Assembly (NCBI GenBank): GCA_028281005.1
Contig: JANQKS010000074.1
Span: 1 to 64,000, forward strand
Origin: Pseudomonadales bacterium
GTDB lineage: Bacteria; Pseudomonadota; Gammaproteobacteria; Pseudomonadales; Azotimanducaceae
Direction of reading: 5' to 3'
Length of the DNA: 64,000 nucleotides
Part shown: positions 33,542 through 42,681 of the stretch, in pieces
Layout of the letters: each line of letters starts with the position of its first letter
Numbering within the stretch: the first letter of the stretch is position 1
Translations under genes and position numbers: made by a program
The notes under the pieces: generated by a model
Seen by the model: only the letters and a program-made list of their open reading frames with translations
What the model was told of the DNA's origin: nothing
Databases searched by the model: none

Positions 33542-35437
33542 CTAGGGCGTATACCAAATCGGTGAACTCCACGCCCGATCCTGGATCGTGGCGTGCATGT
33601 CAGGCCGCGGTGACACGCCGGCACGTACGGCATCCCAGGTAGACCATCGACAGCTGGGGTTCTCCAGCACGCGCACGTAATAAAACGCTCGTTGGGCCGG
33701 GTCAAAGTTAGGGTCCTGCCATACTGCAATGAGCTCTGCATCACCCACGTCCGGCGTCACCGAGCAGTCGCTTACATCCACTGCGGCACCGTTATCCGGG
33801 CAGCGTTGGGTTTGCGGATCCACCGCTAAACCATCAGAACAGGCGATGTCGATCACCGCTTCCTTGGTTTCGCCGTCTTCGATCCACCCCTTTACGATCT
33901 GCAGACGCTGCAAACTTTGCGTGTCTGGGTCACGGCTGGCCCAGGCGTAAAAATGCGGCGCTTGATCCGCTTGACGCATCAAATCCCCTCCCATGGGTAC
34001 CCCGCCGGCATAAGCTTGGGCGATGGCGTCACTTGCCGCGGCAATCTCTTGGTCAAAGCCGAAGCCGCCAAAAAAACGAACCTTGATGTGCGGGCCGCTG
34101 GTGGCAAAGGTCTCTTTGCGTCGAAAGCCATCAAAAATTGCGTCGCGGGTATTGGATTCCGCCCACACACCGGCCAAACCTGACGCACCCCAATACTGCG
34201 AGGCGCCTTGCGCATATTCCGGATTGTTCGGCGTGGAATCAGGCAGCGGCACCGAACCGCGCATGTAGGGTTCTATGTCCATCAACCCGGTTTTGCTCCA
34301 GTAGTTGTCTTCTTCGAAAGACCCCGCCGCGTTGTGGGTGTCGGAAGCGCCAATCACGCCAAATTTAAAAGGATTAAAGCCCTGCTCGGCCTCCATCAGC
34401 ATGCCGTTGAGGTACGCTTCACGCACGTAGCTACCGGGTACGCTGGATTCCAACTGGCTGGCAACCCGCAACGGCATAATTTCAAAGTCCGCCCACTCAT
34501 CATTGGGAGACAGCAGCGGATGGGTGTCCGACGTGCCTTTCACCTGGGTGTTTTCCACCAAGGGTTCGTTGCGCATACGCTGCTCTGCATAGGCGGCGTC
34601 TAGAGGTTCATCGCTGTTGTACTTAGTGCGAGAAAACATCCACCCGTCGGAGCCGTTGGGGTTATGCGGGATGGCAATACTCTCCTGGCCTTCGGCGCGA
34701 ATGTCATCCATCCAATCCCACAAGCCTTCGGGGTCCGCTGAATCCAAACGTGTGAAAGGCTGTATCGGTACGTCAGCGCCACGAAAGATCACGTTGCGGT
34801 GCAGATTCTCGAACTGCGGGCCTGAGGTGGTGTACTCGTAGGCAACAAAGGTGGTGAAGTTGCCCGGGTCATTGTGGCGTTCCGCCGCTTCAATCACCTC
34901 CTGCCAGGCACTGCGCGCCACGTCCCGATCATCCAGATCATCCGGGGCGTTTGGATCACGCCCCACCAAATGTTGAATGACGCCTTGAAACGCCGCGGTG
35001 GAACCTTCCGCACTGGTTGCTCCCGCCACCAACGGCGCCAGACGATGATCCTGCACCGGACCTTGCGGATCTCCCAAGGCACGCATCATGCCGAGGTAAA
35101 AACCATGGTCGGACACGGCTAGAAAATCGAGCGGCTTTTTCATCTGCATCATAAAGCCCGAGGCATGTTCGATGGCCGCGCCTTTGGCAAACTCATAGGC
35201 GTCATTCGGCGTGCGGCGCGTACCCATCAGATACGCGTCAAACGATAAAATCGTGTGGATGTGGGTGTCGCCAAAGTAGGCGTTTTTGAGCGGATTTACC
35301 GCAATGTCCGGCGCAGCTGCGGTGTTTGCCTCCGCTAACTCGGAATCGCCAGCGGGCGCTGCAGTGTTTGTGGTGGCTGGTTGCTCCCCACAACCCCAAG
35401 CCAGGCTCAATAAGGTCAGTGCCAACAGCTTTTTCAT
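33542..35437 (-). CDS. DUF3604 family lipoprotein
   Basis: The 631-residue protein opens MKKLLALTLLSLAWGCGEQP, a likely lipoprotein signal with Cys16 and an imperfect lipobox, followed by an Ala/Thr-rich linker. The DUF3604 core begins NPLKNAYFGDTHIHTILSFD, with DTHIHT and LAVSDHG resembling metal ligands of PHP-type hydrolases, and later GASDTHNA. So a metal-dependent hydrolase at the cell envelope is inferred. The stop lies six bases from the LLM stop (convergent). DUF3604 genes are common near sulfatase or lipid-use genes in marine bacteria. Confidence 0.88.
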   Translation of the reverse strand: MKKLLALTLLSLAWGCGEQPATTNTAAPAGDSELAEANTAAAPDIAVNPLKNAYFGDTHIHTILSFDAYLMGTRRTPNDAYEFAKGAAIEHASGFMMQMKKPLDFLAVSDHGFYLGMMRALGDPQGPVQDHRLAPLVAGATSAEGSTAAFQGVIQHLVGRDPNAPDDLDDRDVARSAWQEVIEAAERHNDPGNFTTFVAYEYTTSGPQFENLHRNVIFRGADVPIQPFTRLDSADPEGLWDWMDDIRAEGQESIAIPHNPNGSDGWMFSRTKYNSDEPLDAAYAEQRMRNEPLVENTQVKGTSDTHPLLSPNDEWADFEIMPLRVASQLESSVPGSYVREAYLNGMLMEAEQGFNPFKFGVIGASDTHNAAGSFEEDNYWSKTGLMDIEPYMRGSVPLPDSTPNNPEYAQGASQYWGASGLAGVWAESNTRDAIFDGFRRKETFATSGPHIKVRFFGGFGFDQEIAAASDAIAQAYAGGVPMGGDLMRQADQAPHFYAWASRDPDTQSLQRLQIVKGWIEDGETKEAVIDIACSDGLAVDPQTQRCPDNGAAVDVSDCSVTPDVGDAELIAVWQDPNFDPAQRAFYYVRVLENPSCRWSTWDAVRAGVSPRPDMHATIQDRAWSSPIWYTP

Positions 35438-35496
35438 GACCAGGTTCCCCTCTACCGTTTCTTGATCTTACCCTCTACTCTTCCCCCCGCAGTCCA

Positions 35497-36633
35497 TCAC
35501 GCGTGTGGATTGATCAGGTACTTTTCACCCGTGGCCTTCTTTTCGTAAGTCTGTAAAGTCTCCGGTAACAAGGCATTAGCCAAGGAAATTTCCGCGGCGT
35601 AACTGCTGGCGAAGGTGGTACGCACCTCGTCAGCAACCCGCTGACGCAACTCATCCGCGCGCTCGCGGCCAACCTTCTGCAGGAACGGTGTCAGCAACCA
35701 GCCGCCAATCCCCCAATACATGCCGTAGCTGCGGCGCAGCACGGTGGGTGAAGTATTCAGCCCGCCGTATATATAGACCTGTTTGTGTTGCGTAGAGCCA
35801 TAACGGCTGTACTCCCCACCGGCAGCGTTGGCCGCTTTTTCCATGGCGGTGAGAATCTGATTGGTGAGTTCACCGCCGCCGGTGGCGTCAAAGGCCAAAT
35901 AGGCGCCCGTGGCGCTGATGGCTGCCACCAGATCATCCGCAAACGATCCCTGTGAAGAGTCACATACATATTGTGCGCCGATATCTCGCAGCAGCTGGGC
36001 TTGCTCGGGTTTGCGCACGATATTAACCAAGGGCACATCGTCCGCCAGACAAATCTTCTGCAGCATCTGCCCCAAATTGGAAGCCGCCGCGGTGTGAATC
36101 AGACCGCTGTAACCTTCCATACGCATGGTATCCACCATGCCCAGCGCGGTGAGTGGGTTCACAAAACAAGAGGCGCTTTCCGCCGGGGTGACCCCTTCGT
36201 GCATCAATAAACACTGATGCACGTTCAACGTGCGATACTGTGTATACATGGCGCCGCCCAACACGGCGACAGTACGGCCCATCAGCGCTTGCGCTTCAGC
36301 CGACGCGCCCGCCGCAACAACCACGCCGGCACCTTCATTACCTACCGGCATGGCTTGATCCAGGCGTCCACCCAGATGTTTCATGAGACCGGCGGGAATG
36401 TCCGCAGTCACGCTGGGCTGCTCCGGCGTGCCGCTTTGCACCGCCGTTGTGACATCTGCCATACCGAGTAACAAACCCAGATCCGACGGGTTGATGGGTG
36501 CCGCTTCCACCCTGACTACCACCTCATTGTCATTCGGCGCTGCAACGCCAATATCCACCAGGTCTAGCTTGAGTTGACCGGCACTGGTGACTGTGGACTG
36601 CAGTTGCAGGTTACTGCTGGGTAATTCGCTCAT
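35497..36633 (-). CDS. MDR-family zinc-type alcohol dehydrogenase/quinone reductase
   Basis: The 378-residue protein has the medium-chain reductase fold: NEVVVRVEAAPINPSDLGLL, MPVGNEGAGVVVAAG (catalytic-domain signature), and a Rossmann part with AAASNLGQMLQKICLADDVPLVNIVRK. The structural Zn Cys cluster is absent, so it is probably a quinone- or enoyl-reductase-like NADPH enzyme. The sequence contains a long insert (TAVQSGTPEQPSVTADIPAG) not usual in QOR. Start ATG 36633 with GGGGAG. Divergent from the FBP-domain gene. Confidence 0.82.
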   Translation of the reverse strand: MSELPSSNLQLQSTVTSAGQLKLDLVDIGVAAPNDNEVVVRVEAAPINPSDLGLLLGMADVTTAVQSGTPEQPSVTADIPAGLMKHLGGRLDQAMPVGNEGAGVVVAAGASAEAQALMGRTVAVLGGAMYTQYRTLNVHQCLLMHEGVTPAESASCFVNPLTALGMVDTMRMEGYSGLIHTAAASNLGQMLQKICLADDVPLVNIVRKPEQAQLLRDIGAQYVCDSSQGSFADDLVAAISATGAYLAFDATGGGELTNQILTAMEKAANAAGGEYSRYGSTQHKQVYIYGGLNTSPTVLRRSYGMYWGIGGWLLTPFLQKVGRERADELRQRVADEVRTTFASSYAAEISLANALLPETLQTYEKKATGEKYLINPHA

Positions 36634-36742
36634 GATTTTCTCCCCTCAAGACAAATATCCGTGGTCTTATTGAAACCACTTTCCATTCCTCTACCTTCCA
36701 CTCTTCGGCCGCGGATGGCAATAGCCCGCCAGGCAGGTAAAC

Positions 36743-37261
36743 TTGTTTGCGCGAGCCACAGTTGAGATTTGTTTTATCGAACCCATCACTTTCGATCAGC
36801 TGCGTGAGGTGTTTCCTGCCGCGCGCTCGGCTAACCTCGGCGCACCCAACTTAGAACAGGTGGACTGGGGTGTATTAGATTACCTCGGCTGGATCCACCC
36901 CAGCGGTCATCAAGGGTTTGTGATTGTCCCCATCCAGGGTGAGCTGCGCGGCCTTACGCTACGGCGCATGATGAATCACAGCGCACGTCCACGCAGTCAT
37001 ATGTGTTCGTGGTGCCACCATGTCTACCGTGGCCGCGGCACCGCCATGTTTAGCACTGAAGTGGCAGGCTCAGATGGTCGCCGCCGGATCGGCAACTACA
37101 TCTGCAGCAATTTGGATTGCAGTTTACGCATCCGTAATCTCAGCAGCGACCCACCCACCTATATGCCCGAAACCATTGAGTTGAAACACAAAGTGTGGCG
37201 ATTGCAAAACTCGATCAACGCCTTCATGGCGCGGGCTAATTTACTGGCAGACCTGCTCTAG
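36743..37261 (+). CDS. FBP-domain (FusB-type zinc finger) protein
   Basis: The 172-residue protein has a C-terminal treble-clef module: MCSWCHHVYRGRGTAMFSTE, then YICSNLDCSLRIRN. This matches the C-terminal zinc-binding domain of FusB/FBP elongation factor G-binding proteins. FusB-type proteins release EF-G from ribosomes blocked by fusidic acid; in Gram-negative bacteria the role is not established. The TTG at 36743, after AGGCAGGT, is the only good start. It sits between unrelated metabolic genes. Confidence 0.78.
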   Translation: MFARATVEICFIEPITFDQLREVFPAARSANLGAPNLEQVDWGVLDYLGWIHPSGHQGFVIVPIQGELRGLTLRRMMNHSARPRSHMCSWCHHVYRGRGTAMFSTEVAGSDGRRRIGNYICSNLDCSLRIRNLSSDPPTYMPETIELKHKVWRLQNSINAFMARANLLADLL

Positions 37262-37317
37262 CCTGGGACTCCCGCAGCTGCGTTATACTGTGCGCTGCAA
37301 TTTGTTGTGGAGCACAC

Positions 37318-38502
37318 ATGAGCCTTGATGCTTTCCGTGAAGAAGTAAAAGACTGGGTTGAGAGCCACTGTCCGCAGAGCATGCGCTTGGGTGCTGTGCA
37401 TTTCGAAGATGCTTACGAGCTCTATCAGACTGACGATGCCCACAAATGGCGTGATGCCGCCGCGGCACGTGGCTGGACTGCACCCACCTGGCCAACGGAA
37501 TATGGCGGTGGCGGTCTATCCAAGGCTGAGGCCGGCATCCTCAACCAGGAAATGGCGCGCATCAAAGCGCTGCCACCCGCCAGCGGCATGGGTCTGGCTA
37601 TGATTGGTCCTACGCTGTTGGAATTTGGTACGGAGGAACAAAAACAACGCCACATTCCAAAAATTGTCTCTGGGGACGTGCAATGGTGTCAGGGTTACTC
37701 GGAACCCGGTGCCGGCTCAGACCTGGCCGGTTTGCAAACCAAGGCCGTGTTGCAGGGTGATAAGTTTATCCTCAACGGCCAGAAGATCTGGACTTCCGGT
37801 GCCCAGCACGCCGACTGGATGTTTGCCTTGGTGCGCACCGATCCAGCTGTGCCAAAACACGACGGCATCAGTTTTGTGCTGCTTCCGATGGACCAACCCG
37901 GTGTCACCATCAAACCCATTAAGCTTATCTCCGGCTCGTCCCCCTTTTGTGAAACGTTCTTCGATAATGCCGAAGCGGATCGCGCCGATCTGGTGGGTGA
38001 GCTCAACAAAGGTTGGACTGTGGGCAAAAGGCTGCTGCAGTACGAACGTAATGGCGCCACTCGACGCGCACCAAAGTCTAAAAAAGCCAAACCCGCTCTT
38101 AATCCTTATGCCGCCATCGCCAAACAATACCTCGGCGAAGACGCCGCGGGTCGCATCGCCGAACCGAGCGCGCGGGAGCAGGTGCTATCCCAGATAATCC
38201 AGGAGCGGGCATTGGCGCTCACCACCCAACGCGTCTTGGATGAAAGCAAAGAAACCGGCGCACCCGGCGCGGCCACCTCTATCTTCAAATTAGTCGGCTC
38301 TACGCTGGCCAAGGAGGGTTCGCAGCTTCGTTCAACCCTACGCGGGACCGCGGGCTTGGTCTGGGACAGCGACGCATTTAGTGAAGATGAACTGGAATCG
38401 ACACGAGCTTGGTTACGCGACCGCGCGGTGACCATCTACGGCGGCACCAACGAAGTGCAAATGAACATCATTGCAAAAAGGGTGTTGGGTTTACCTGATT
38501 AG
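37318..38502 (+). CDS. Acyl-CoA dehydrogenase
   Basis: The 394-residue protein has the acyl-CoA dehydrogenase fold: WTAPTWPTEYGGGGLSKAEAGI, CQGYSEPGAGSDLAGLQTKA (FAD), ILNGQKIWTSGAQHADW, and a C-terminal TIYGGTNEVQMNIIAKRVLG. It is of the FadE group often linked with branched or steroid-chain degradation. A Lys-rich insert (RRAPKSKKAKPALNPY) lies between the beta-domain and the C-terminal helices. GGAG precedes ATG 37318. An amidase follows after a short tandem-repeat spacer. Confidence 0.92.
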   Translation: MSLDAFREEVKDWVESHCPQSMRLGAVHFEDAYELYQTDDAHKWRDAAAARGWTAPTWPTEYGGGGLSKAEAGILNQEMARIKALPPASGMGLAMIGPTLLEFGTEEQKQRHIPKIVSGDVQWCQGYSEPGAGSDLAGLQTKAVLQGDKFILNGQKIWTSGAQHADWMFALVRTDPAVPKHDGISFVLLPMDQPGVTIKPIKLISGSSPFCETFFDNAEADRADLVGELNKGWTVGKRLLQYERNGATRRAPKSKKAKPALNPYAAIAKQYLGEDAAGRIAEPSAREQVLSQIIQERALALTTQRVLDESKETGAPGAATSIFKLVGSTLAKEGSQLRSTLRGTAGLVWDSDAFSEDELESTRAWLRDRAVTIYGGTNEVQMNIIAKRVLGLPD

Positions 38503-38535
38503 AAAGGCGGCCGAGCACAGCTGATGACAATAGTT

Positions 38536-38587
38536 ATTTAGGCAACACACTTAAGTAATACATTCAGGCAAGACATTTAGGCAACAA
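38536..38587 (+). repeat. 13-bp tandem repeat, four copies
   Basis: Four adjacent units: ATTTAGGCAACAC, ACTTAAGTAATAC, ATTCAGGCAAGAC and ATTTAGGCAACAA. The first and fourth differ only at the last base, while the second is degenerate. The array ends 14 bp before the amidase ATG, so it could bind a regulator or vary in copy number. Confidence 0.7.
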
Positions 38588-38601
38588 GAGGGGGGATTGC
38601 C

Positions 38602-40026
38602 ATGGATCTATCGGAATACGCCGATTACGACGGCTTGGGACTGGCAAAGTTGGTGGCGGACGGTGAGGTCTCCGCATCGGAGCTGGCCGCGTGCGCCCGC
38701 CAAGCCATTGAGGCACACAACCCAACGCTGAATGCAGTGCTATCAACACTGGACGACCAGCCGTATAACAAGGCTGGACCGTTTGCCGGTGTGCCGTTCC
38801 TCATCAAAGAACTGGTGTTACAAGCTGAAGGCGCATTGTGCCGAGCTGGGAGTCGCGCCACACCGGCCGTACCCGCGCCCGCGGACTCCTCGTTAATGCA
38901 ACGTTTTCGCGCAGCCGGTCTCAATCTGGTTGGCACCACCCAAACGCCGGAAATGGGTTACAACGCCACCACCGAAACGGTGGCCTTTGGGCCGGTGCAC
39001 AATCCCTGGAAAGCGGGCCACAGCGCCGGTGGTTCCAGCGGCGGTTCAGGCGCGGCCGTAGCAGCAGGCGTAGTCCCCATTGCGCATGCCAACGACGGCG
39101 GGGGCAGTATCCGTGTGCCGGCATCCTGTAATGGTCTGGTCGGACTAAAACCCACGCGCGATCGTACCCCGACCGGACCTGGCGCGTCCGATCCTTTGTT
39201 TGCGCACGCGATAGAGTTTGTTGTGAGCCGCAGCGTGCGCGACAGCGCTACTTTACTGGACTGTGTGGCGGGGCCTGACCAGGGCACCCCACACATCATT
39301 GCCCCACCGCCCAACAGCTTCGCGGCGGCCGCCGCGGCGGCGCCGGGTACGCTGAAAGTGGGTGTGTTGCACGGCTCCATGTTAGGTACCGACGTACACG
39401 AGGAAAACCAAAAGGCGGTCGAGCGTACCGCCCAGCGTTTAGAAGCGCTGGGGCACACCCTGGTGGAATGTGACTATCGCCTGGACTTCGAAGAATTTGC
39501 CCAGCAAATCAACGTCATCTGGTGCGCGTTTGCCGCGCAATTTGTTGACCAGGTGTCCACGCTGACCGGCTGCGCCGCGGATCAAGACAACTTCGAAGCG
39601 GTGACGTTAACCTGCGCGAAATTTGGCATGAACACCAACGCCGTGCAGATCATCAACGCATTGGACTACGTCAATCGCATCACCCGCGAAACGGCCGGGG
39701 TGTTCGAAGAATTTGATTGTTTGATGAGCACCACTTTGGCTACCCCTCCACCGCCACATGGCGAATTGGATCAAAACGACAGCACTATTTCCGCCATGGA
39801 CTGGACCCGCAATACGTTTAAGTACGCCACCAATACACCGCTGTTTAACAGCACCGGCCAACCGGCCATTTCACTACCCCTACACTGGACGGCGGACAAC
39901 TTACCGGTGGGGGTGCAGTTTGCCGGCAAAATGGGGGAAGAAGGATTACTGCTGAGCCTGGCGGGACAGCTGGAGGCGGACTACAACTGGCGGGACAAAC
40001 AACGGGAAGTTTGGTCCTCACCCTGA
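38602..40026 (+). CDS. Amidase signature family protein
   Basis: The 474-residue protein has the Ser-cisSer-Lys amidase signature: PFLIKELVL with Lys69, and GHSAGGSSGGSGAAVAAG followed by NDGGGSIRVPASCNGLVGLKPT. It hydrolyses an unknown amide. ATG 38602 has AGAGGGGGG upstream. The tandem repeat in front may influence expression. Amidases near acyl-CoA enzymes may act on lactams or acyl amides, which cannot be settled here. Confidence 0.9.
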   Translation: MDLSEYADYDGLGLAKLVADGEVSASELAACARQAIEAHNPTLNAVLSTLDDQPYNKAGPFAGVPFLIKELVLQAEGALCRAGSRATPAVPAPADSSLMQRFRAAGLNLVGTTQTPEMGYNATTETVAFGPVHNPWKAGHSAGGSSGGSGAAVAAGVVPIAHANDGGGSIRVPASCNGLVGLKPTRDRTPTGPGASDPLFAHAIEFVVSRSVRDSATLLDCVAGPDQGTPHIIAPPPNSFAAAAAAAPGTLKVGVLHGSMLGTDVHEENQKAVERTAQRLEALGHTLVECDYRLDFEEFAQQINVIWCAFAAQFVDQVSTLTGCAADQDNFEAVTLTCAKFGMNTNAVQIINALDYVNRITRETAGVFEEFDCLMSTTLATPPPPHGELDQNDSTISAMDWTRNTFKYATNTPLFNSTGQPAISLPLHWTADNLPVGVQFAGKMGEEGLLLSLAGQLEADYNWRDKQREVWSSP

Positions 40027-40096
40027 TAGCCAACCTCGCCCTGCTGTCACATTTGCCCACGCGTCCAAACTGCCTCATTGTCTTATCAGACCTCGT

Positions 40097-40918
40097 TCAA
40101 GTCGCCTGACACTGAGGACAGAAGTAGAGCCGGCGTGAACCCACCGTGGTGCGCTCTATTTTTGTGCCACACACCAAGCACGCTTTGCCGGCACGGCTGA
40201 ACACGGCAAATCGGTAACCGCCGCGCTTGAGACCTTCGTGTTTCAGCTGTGCCACTCTACGCGGCGGGTTGGTGAGGCCGCCGGTGCGATAGGCGCGTCG
40301 GCTTAACAGCAACGTTTGTTTTGCCAGCTTACGTATCTGAGCGTCGCTCAATTCGCGCGGGCGCAGATGGGGCGCAAGTTCTGCGGCAAATAAAATTTCA
40401 CTGCGCAGATAGTTGCCAATACCAGCGAGAAAGTGCTGATCTAAGTACAGCGCCCCCAGACTGCGCCCACGCCAGGACTCGTCCTGCAAACGCTCGGCCA
40501 GGTCTTGCCAGCACAGCGTAGCGTCTAGTACGTCTGGGCCTAGACGCAGCAAGAAGGGGTGTGAAGCCAACGCGGCTTCGTCAAGTACATCAATGTTAGA
40601 AGCGCTGTAGAGCAACGCGCTGTTCTCTTCGGTGTGTAGCGCAACCCGCAGCGAACGGCGCGTGGGAGGCGCCTTACCGCGACGACACACAACCCACTTT
40701 CCATATAGCTGATTGTGGGAGAAGAGCGTCAGGCCATTGTCGAAAAACACCAACATCGCCTTGCCCCGGCTGGTGACCTCAGACACGCGGCTGTGCTGCA
40801 GCGTGGCGGCGAAGCGCTTAAGCTTTGGCAACCCAAACTCCACCCGCTGCAGCTGCTGCCCGCTCAGCACCGCACCGATCTGATCTGCCTCTCGCCTAAC
40901 CTCTGGGCCTTCCGGCAC
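40097..40918 (-). CDS. nei: Endonuclease VIII-like DNA glycosylase
   Basis: The 273-residue protein begins MPEGPEVRREAD, giving the catalytic Pro1 and Glu2 of Fpg/Nei enzymes. Helix-two-turn-helix motif GIGNYLRSEIL near residue 175 and a C-terminal zinc finger (CLVCGTKIERT...FCPQCQ) match. The start, with PKLKRFA after the first helix, is closer to Nei than Fpg (no LMMR loop). It excises oxidised pyrimidines in base-excision repair. Start ATG 40918. It is followed on the same strand, upstream, by two cytochromes c in the order of the minus strand. Confidence 0.9.
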   Translation of the reverse strand: MPEGPEVRREADQIGAVLSGQQLQRVEFGLPKLKRFAATLQHSRVSEVTSRGKAMLVFFDNGLTLFSHNQLYGKWVVCRRGKAPPTRRSLRVALHTEENSALLYSASNIDVLDEAALASHPFLLRLGPDVLDATLCWQDLAERLQDESWRGRSLGALYLDQHFLAGIGNYLRSEILFAAELAPHLRPRELSDAQIRKLAKQTLLLSRRAYRTGGLTNPPRRVAQLKHEGLKRGGYRFAVFSRAGKACLVCGTKIERTTVGSRRLYFCPQCQAT

Positions 40919-40971
40919 GATAGGGTCTCCTCATGGCGTGCACTCTACGTTCGTCGTTCGCGCGTACGTTG

Positions 40972-41271
40972 TCACGATCCGTAATGTTCCGCCAGCGCTA
41001 CAATTTCTTCGTCGGCGAGGGATGCCGCCATACCGTTCATAACAGAGTTAACGCGCTGACCGTCGCGGTAAGCAATCAGCTGTAAGCGCAGGTAGCGCTC
41101 CCACTGGCCGTTTAGATTCGGATAACTCGGCACCGAAGCCTTGCCGTCGATACCATGGCACCCCACACAACCTTTCTGTTGGGCCAAAACTTCGCCGTCT
41201 AGAGATTCACCGCCACACGCAGTCAACGATACAACAGACAGACACAAAGCGATCGATTTGAGTATTTTCAT
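40972..41271 (-). CDS. Small lipoprotein cytochrome c
   Basis: The 99-residue protein has a lipobox LTACGG (Cys19) and one haem-binding CVGCHGIDGKAS motif, then PSYPNLNGQWERYLRLQL and a late Met (NGMAASL) as probable sixth ligand. It is similar to the class I cytochromes seen in pairs such as cytochrome c4 halves. It is 7 bases downstream of the second cytochrome gene and likely co-transcribed. It should carry electrons in the periplasm, anchored to a membrane. Confidence 0.88.
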   Translation of the reverse strand: MKILKSIALCLSVVSLTACGGESLDGEVLAQQKGCVGCHGIDGKASVPSYPNLNGQWERYLRLQLIAYRDGQRVNSVMNGMAASLADEEIVALAEHYGS

Positions 41272-41278
41272 GACAACC

Positions 41279-41614
41279 CTAAAATAGTTTGCTGTAGTAG
41301 TCGGCCAGCCGCTCTATTTCTGCGTCCCTGAGCGGTGCTGCCTGGGCATTCATTTGATTGCCGGGTTCAATACCGTCGCGGAAATAGCGCAGTCGACTGA
41401 CCAGGTAGGCGGTGTTTTGGCCGGCTAGATTCGGATAGCGGTCGGAATTGGCAATGCCGTTTTGACCGTGGCAGGTGACGCAGTGATATTTCCAGGCAAG
41501 GGCTGCGCCATCCGCCTCTGTCGCCAGCGCCGCCGAAGTGAATAGCGCCACTAAAACGCTCGCGGCAACCGTCCCCCGTCTAAGAAAAGCACACATACCA
41601 TGCACTCCGTCCAT
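41279..41614 (-). CDS. Small exported cytochrome c
   Basis: The 111-residue protein has a signal peptide (RRGTVAASVLVALFTSAALA) and a single CVTCHGQNG haem motif, followed by YPNLAGQNTAYLVSRLRYFRDG and a Met in NQMNAQAA. With the lipoprotein cytochrome at 40972 it mimics the two halves of a dihaem cytochrome c4. The start is uncertain: ATG 41614 or the second Met at 41596. A 123-bp AT-rich region upstream probably holds its promoter. Confidence 0.87.
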   Translation of the reverse strand: MDGVHGMCAFLRRGTVAASVLVALFTSAALATEADGAALAWKYHCVTCHGQNGIANSDRYPNLAGQNTAYLVSRLRYFRDGIEPGNQMNAQAAPLRDAEIERLADYYSKLF

Positions 41615-41737
41615 TTAAAGTCCGAAAATATTACGGTATTAGGTCCTTAAATCGAACTTTATATTGGACATATCCTAATATTTCGAGAGATTATCCGATA
41701 GATTTACTTGTTGTCGAATATTTGTCTAAAAAGGGTT

Positions 41738-42553
41738 TTATCGGCCAGTATATACCGGGTCGCGTTTTTCAATAAACGCGCGCATTCCTTCTTTTGCATC
41801 CTCAGTGCCGGAACAAAGTATCTGATTGCGATTTTCAATCGCCATGGCCGACTCCAGGCTATTGGCGTCGATCGCCATATTTAGCCCTTCCTTGGTCAAA
41901 CGCAGGCCCATGGGGGACGTGGTTAACATTTCCTGAAGGTAAGGTTGCGCCGCATTTTTCAGCTGATCATCGGGCACAACTTCGGACACCAAGCCGCTGG
42001 TCAAGGCACGCTGGGCGTTGATAAAACGGCCGGTGAGCATCAGCTCGCTGGCCAGCGATGTGCCCACCAAACGCGGCAAGAAATAAGAAGTGCCCATGTC
42101 GCAAGCCGACAAACCGATCCGGATAAACGCCGCGTTCATGCGTGCACTTTCCGCGGCAACACGGATATCAGAAGCCAGCACAAAGGCAAAGCCACCCCCG
42201 CAAGCAGGACCTTGAATGAGGCTGATGATGGGTTGAGGGCAGCGCCGCATGGCGATGTAAACATCCGCCAGGTAACCCTGAAAACCCCAACCATAACCAA
42301 CCGGACGGTGACCGTCGCTATCGACCATGTCACCCGCTTGCTTAATGTCCAAACCGGCGCAGAACGCCCTACCCTCACCGCGCATGACCACCACCCGGGT
42401 GTCGGTGTTCTCCGCCAAACCGCCAAAATAGTCCCGCAAATCGGTGACCATTTGTGTGTTGATCGCGTTTAGCGCTTCAGGGCGGTTGAGGATTAACCAG
42501 TCTACCGCGCCGTCCTGCTCGATGCGGATCGTCTCGTATTGTTTGGCTGTCAT
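41738..42553 (-). CDS. Enoyl-CoA hydratase/isomerase family protein
   Basis: The 271-residue crotonase-fold protein has DWLILNRPEALNAINTQM, GEGRAFCAGLDIK (oxyanion hole) and IQGPACGGGFAFVLASDIRVAAE, and MGTSYFLPRLVG. The usual catalytic Glu of hydratases is not obvious at that block (SACDMGTSY), so it may be an isomerase or another crotonase type. ATG 42553 has GGAGAG before it; the frame open to 42691 overlaps the divergent gene and is not used. The last coding residues PVYTGR are typical of the family. Confidence 0.88.
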   Translation of the reverse strand: MTAKQYETIRIEQDGAVDWLILNRPEALNAINTQMVTDLRDYFGGLAENTDTRVVVMRGEGRAFCAGLDIKQAGDMVDSDGHRPVGYGWGFQGYLADVYIAMRRCPQPIISLIQGPACGGGFAFVLASDIRVAAESARMNAAFIRIGLSACDMGTSYFLPRLVGTSLASELMLTGRFINAQRALTSGLVSEVVPDDQLKNAAQPYLQEMLTTSPMGLRLTKEGLNMAIDANSLESAMAIENRNQILCSGTEDAKEGMRAFIEKRDPVYTGR

Positions 42554-42681
42554 AAGTCTCTCCAACTTGCATACGTCACAATTAAACCGCTGAGTATATC
42601 GTTTCCATCGCCATTTACGCCGCTTTTCGCTACCGTTCGATAAGCGCCTCCATTGAGCGGTGGTTGATAGGTGGTTGAGCG

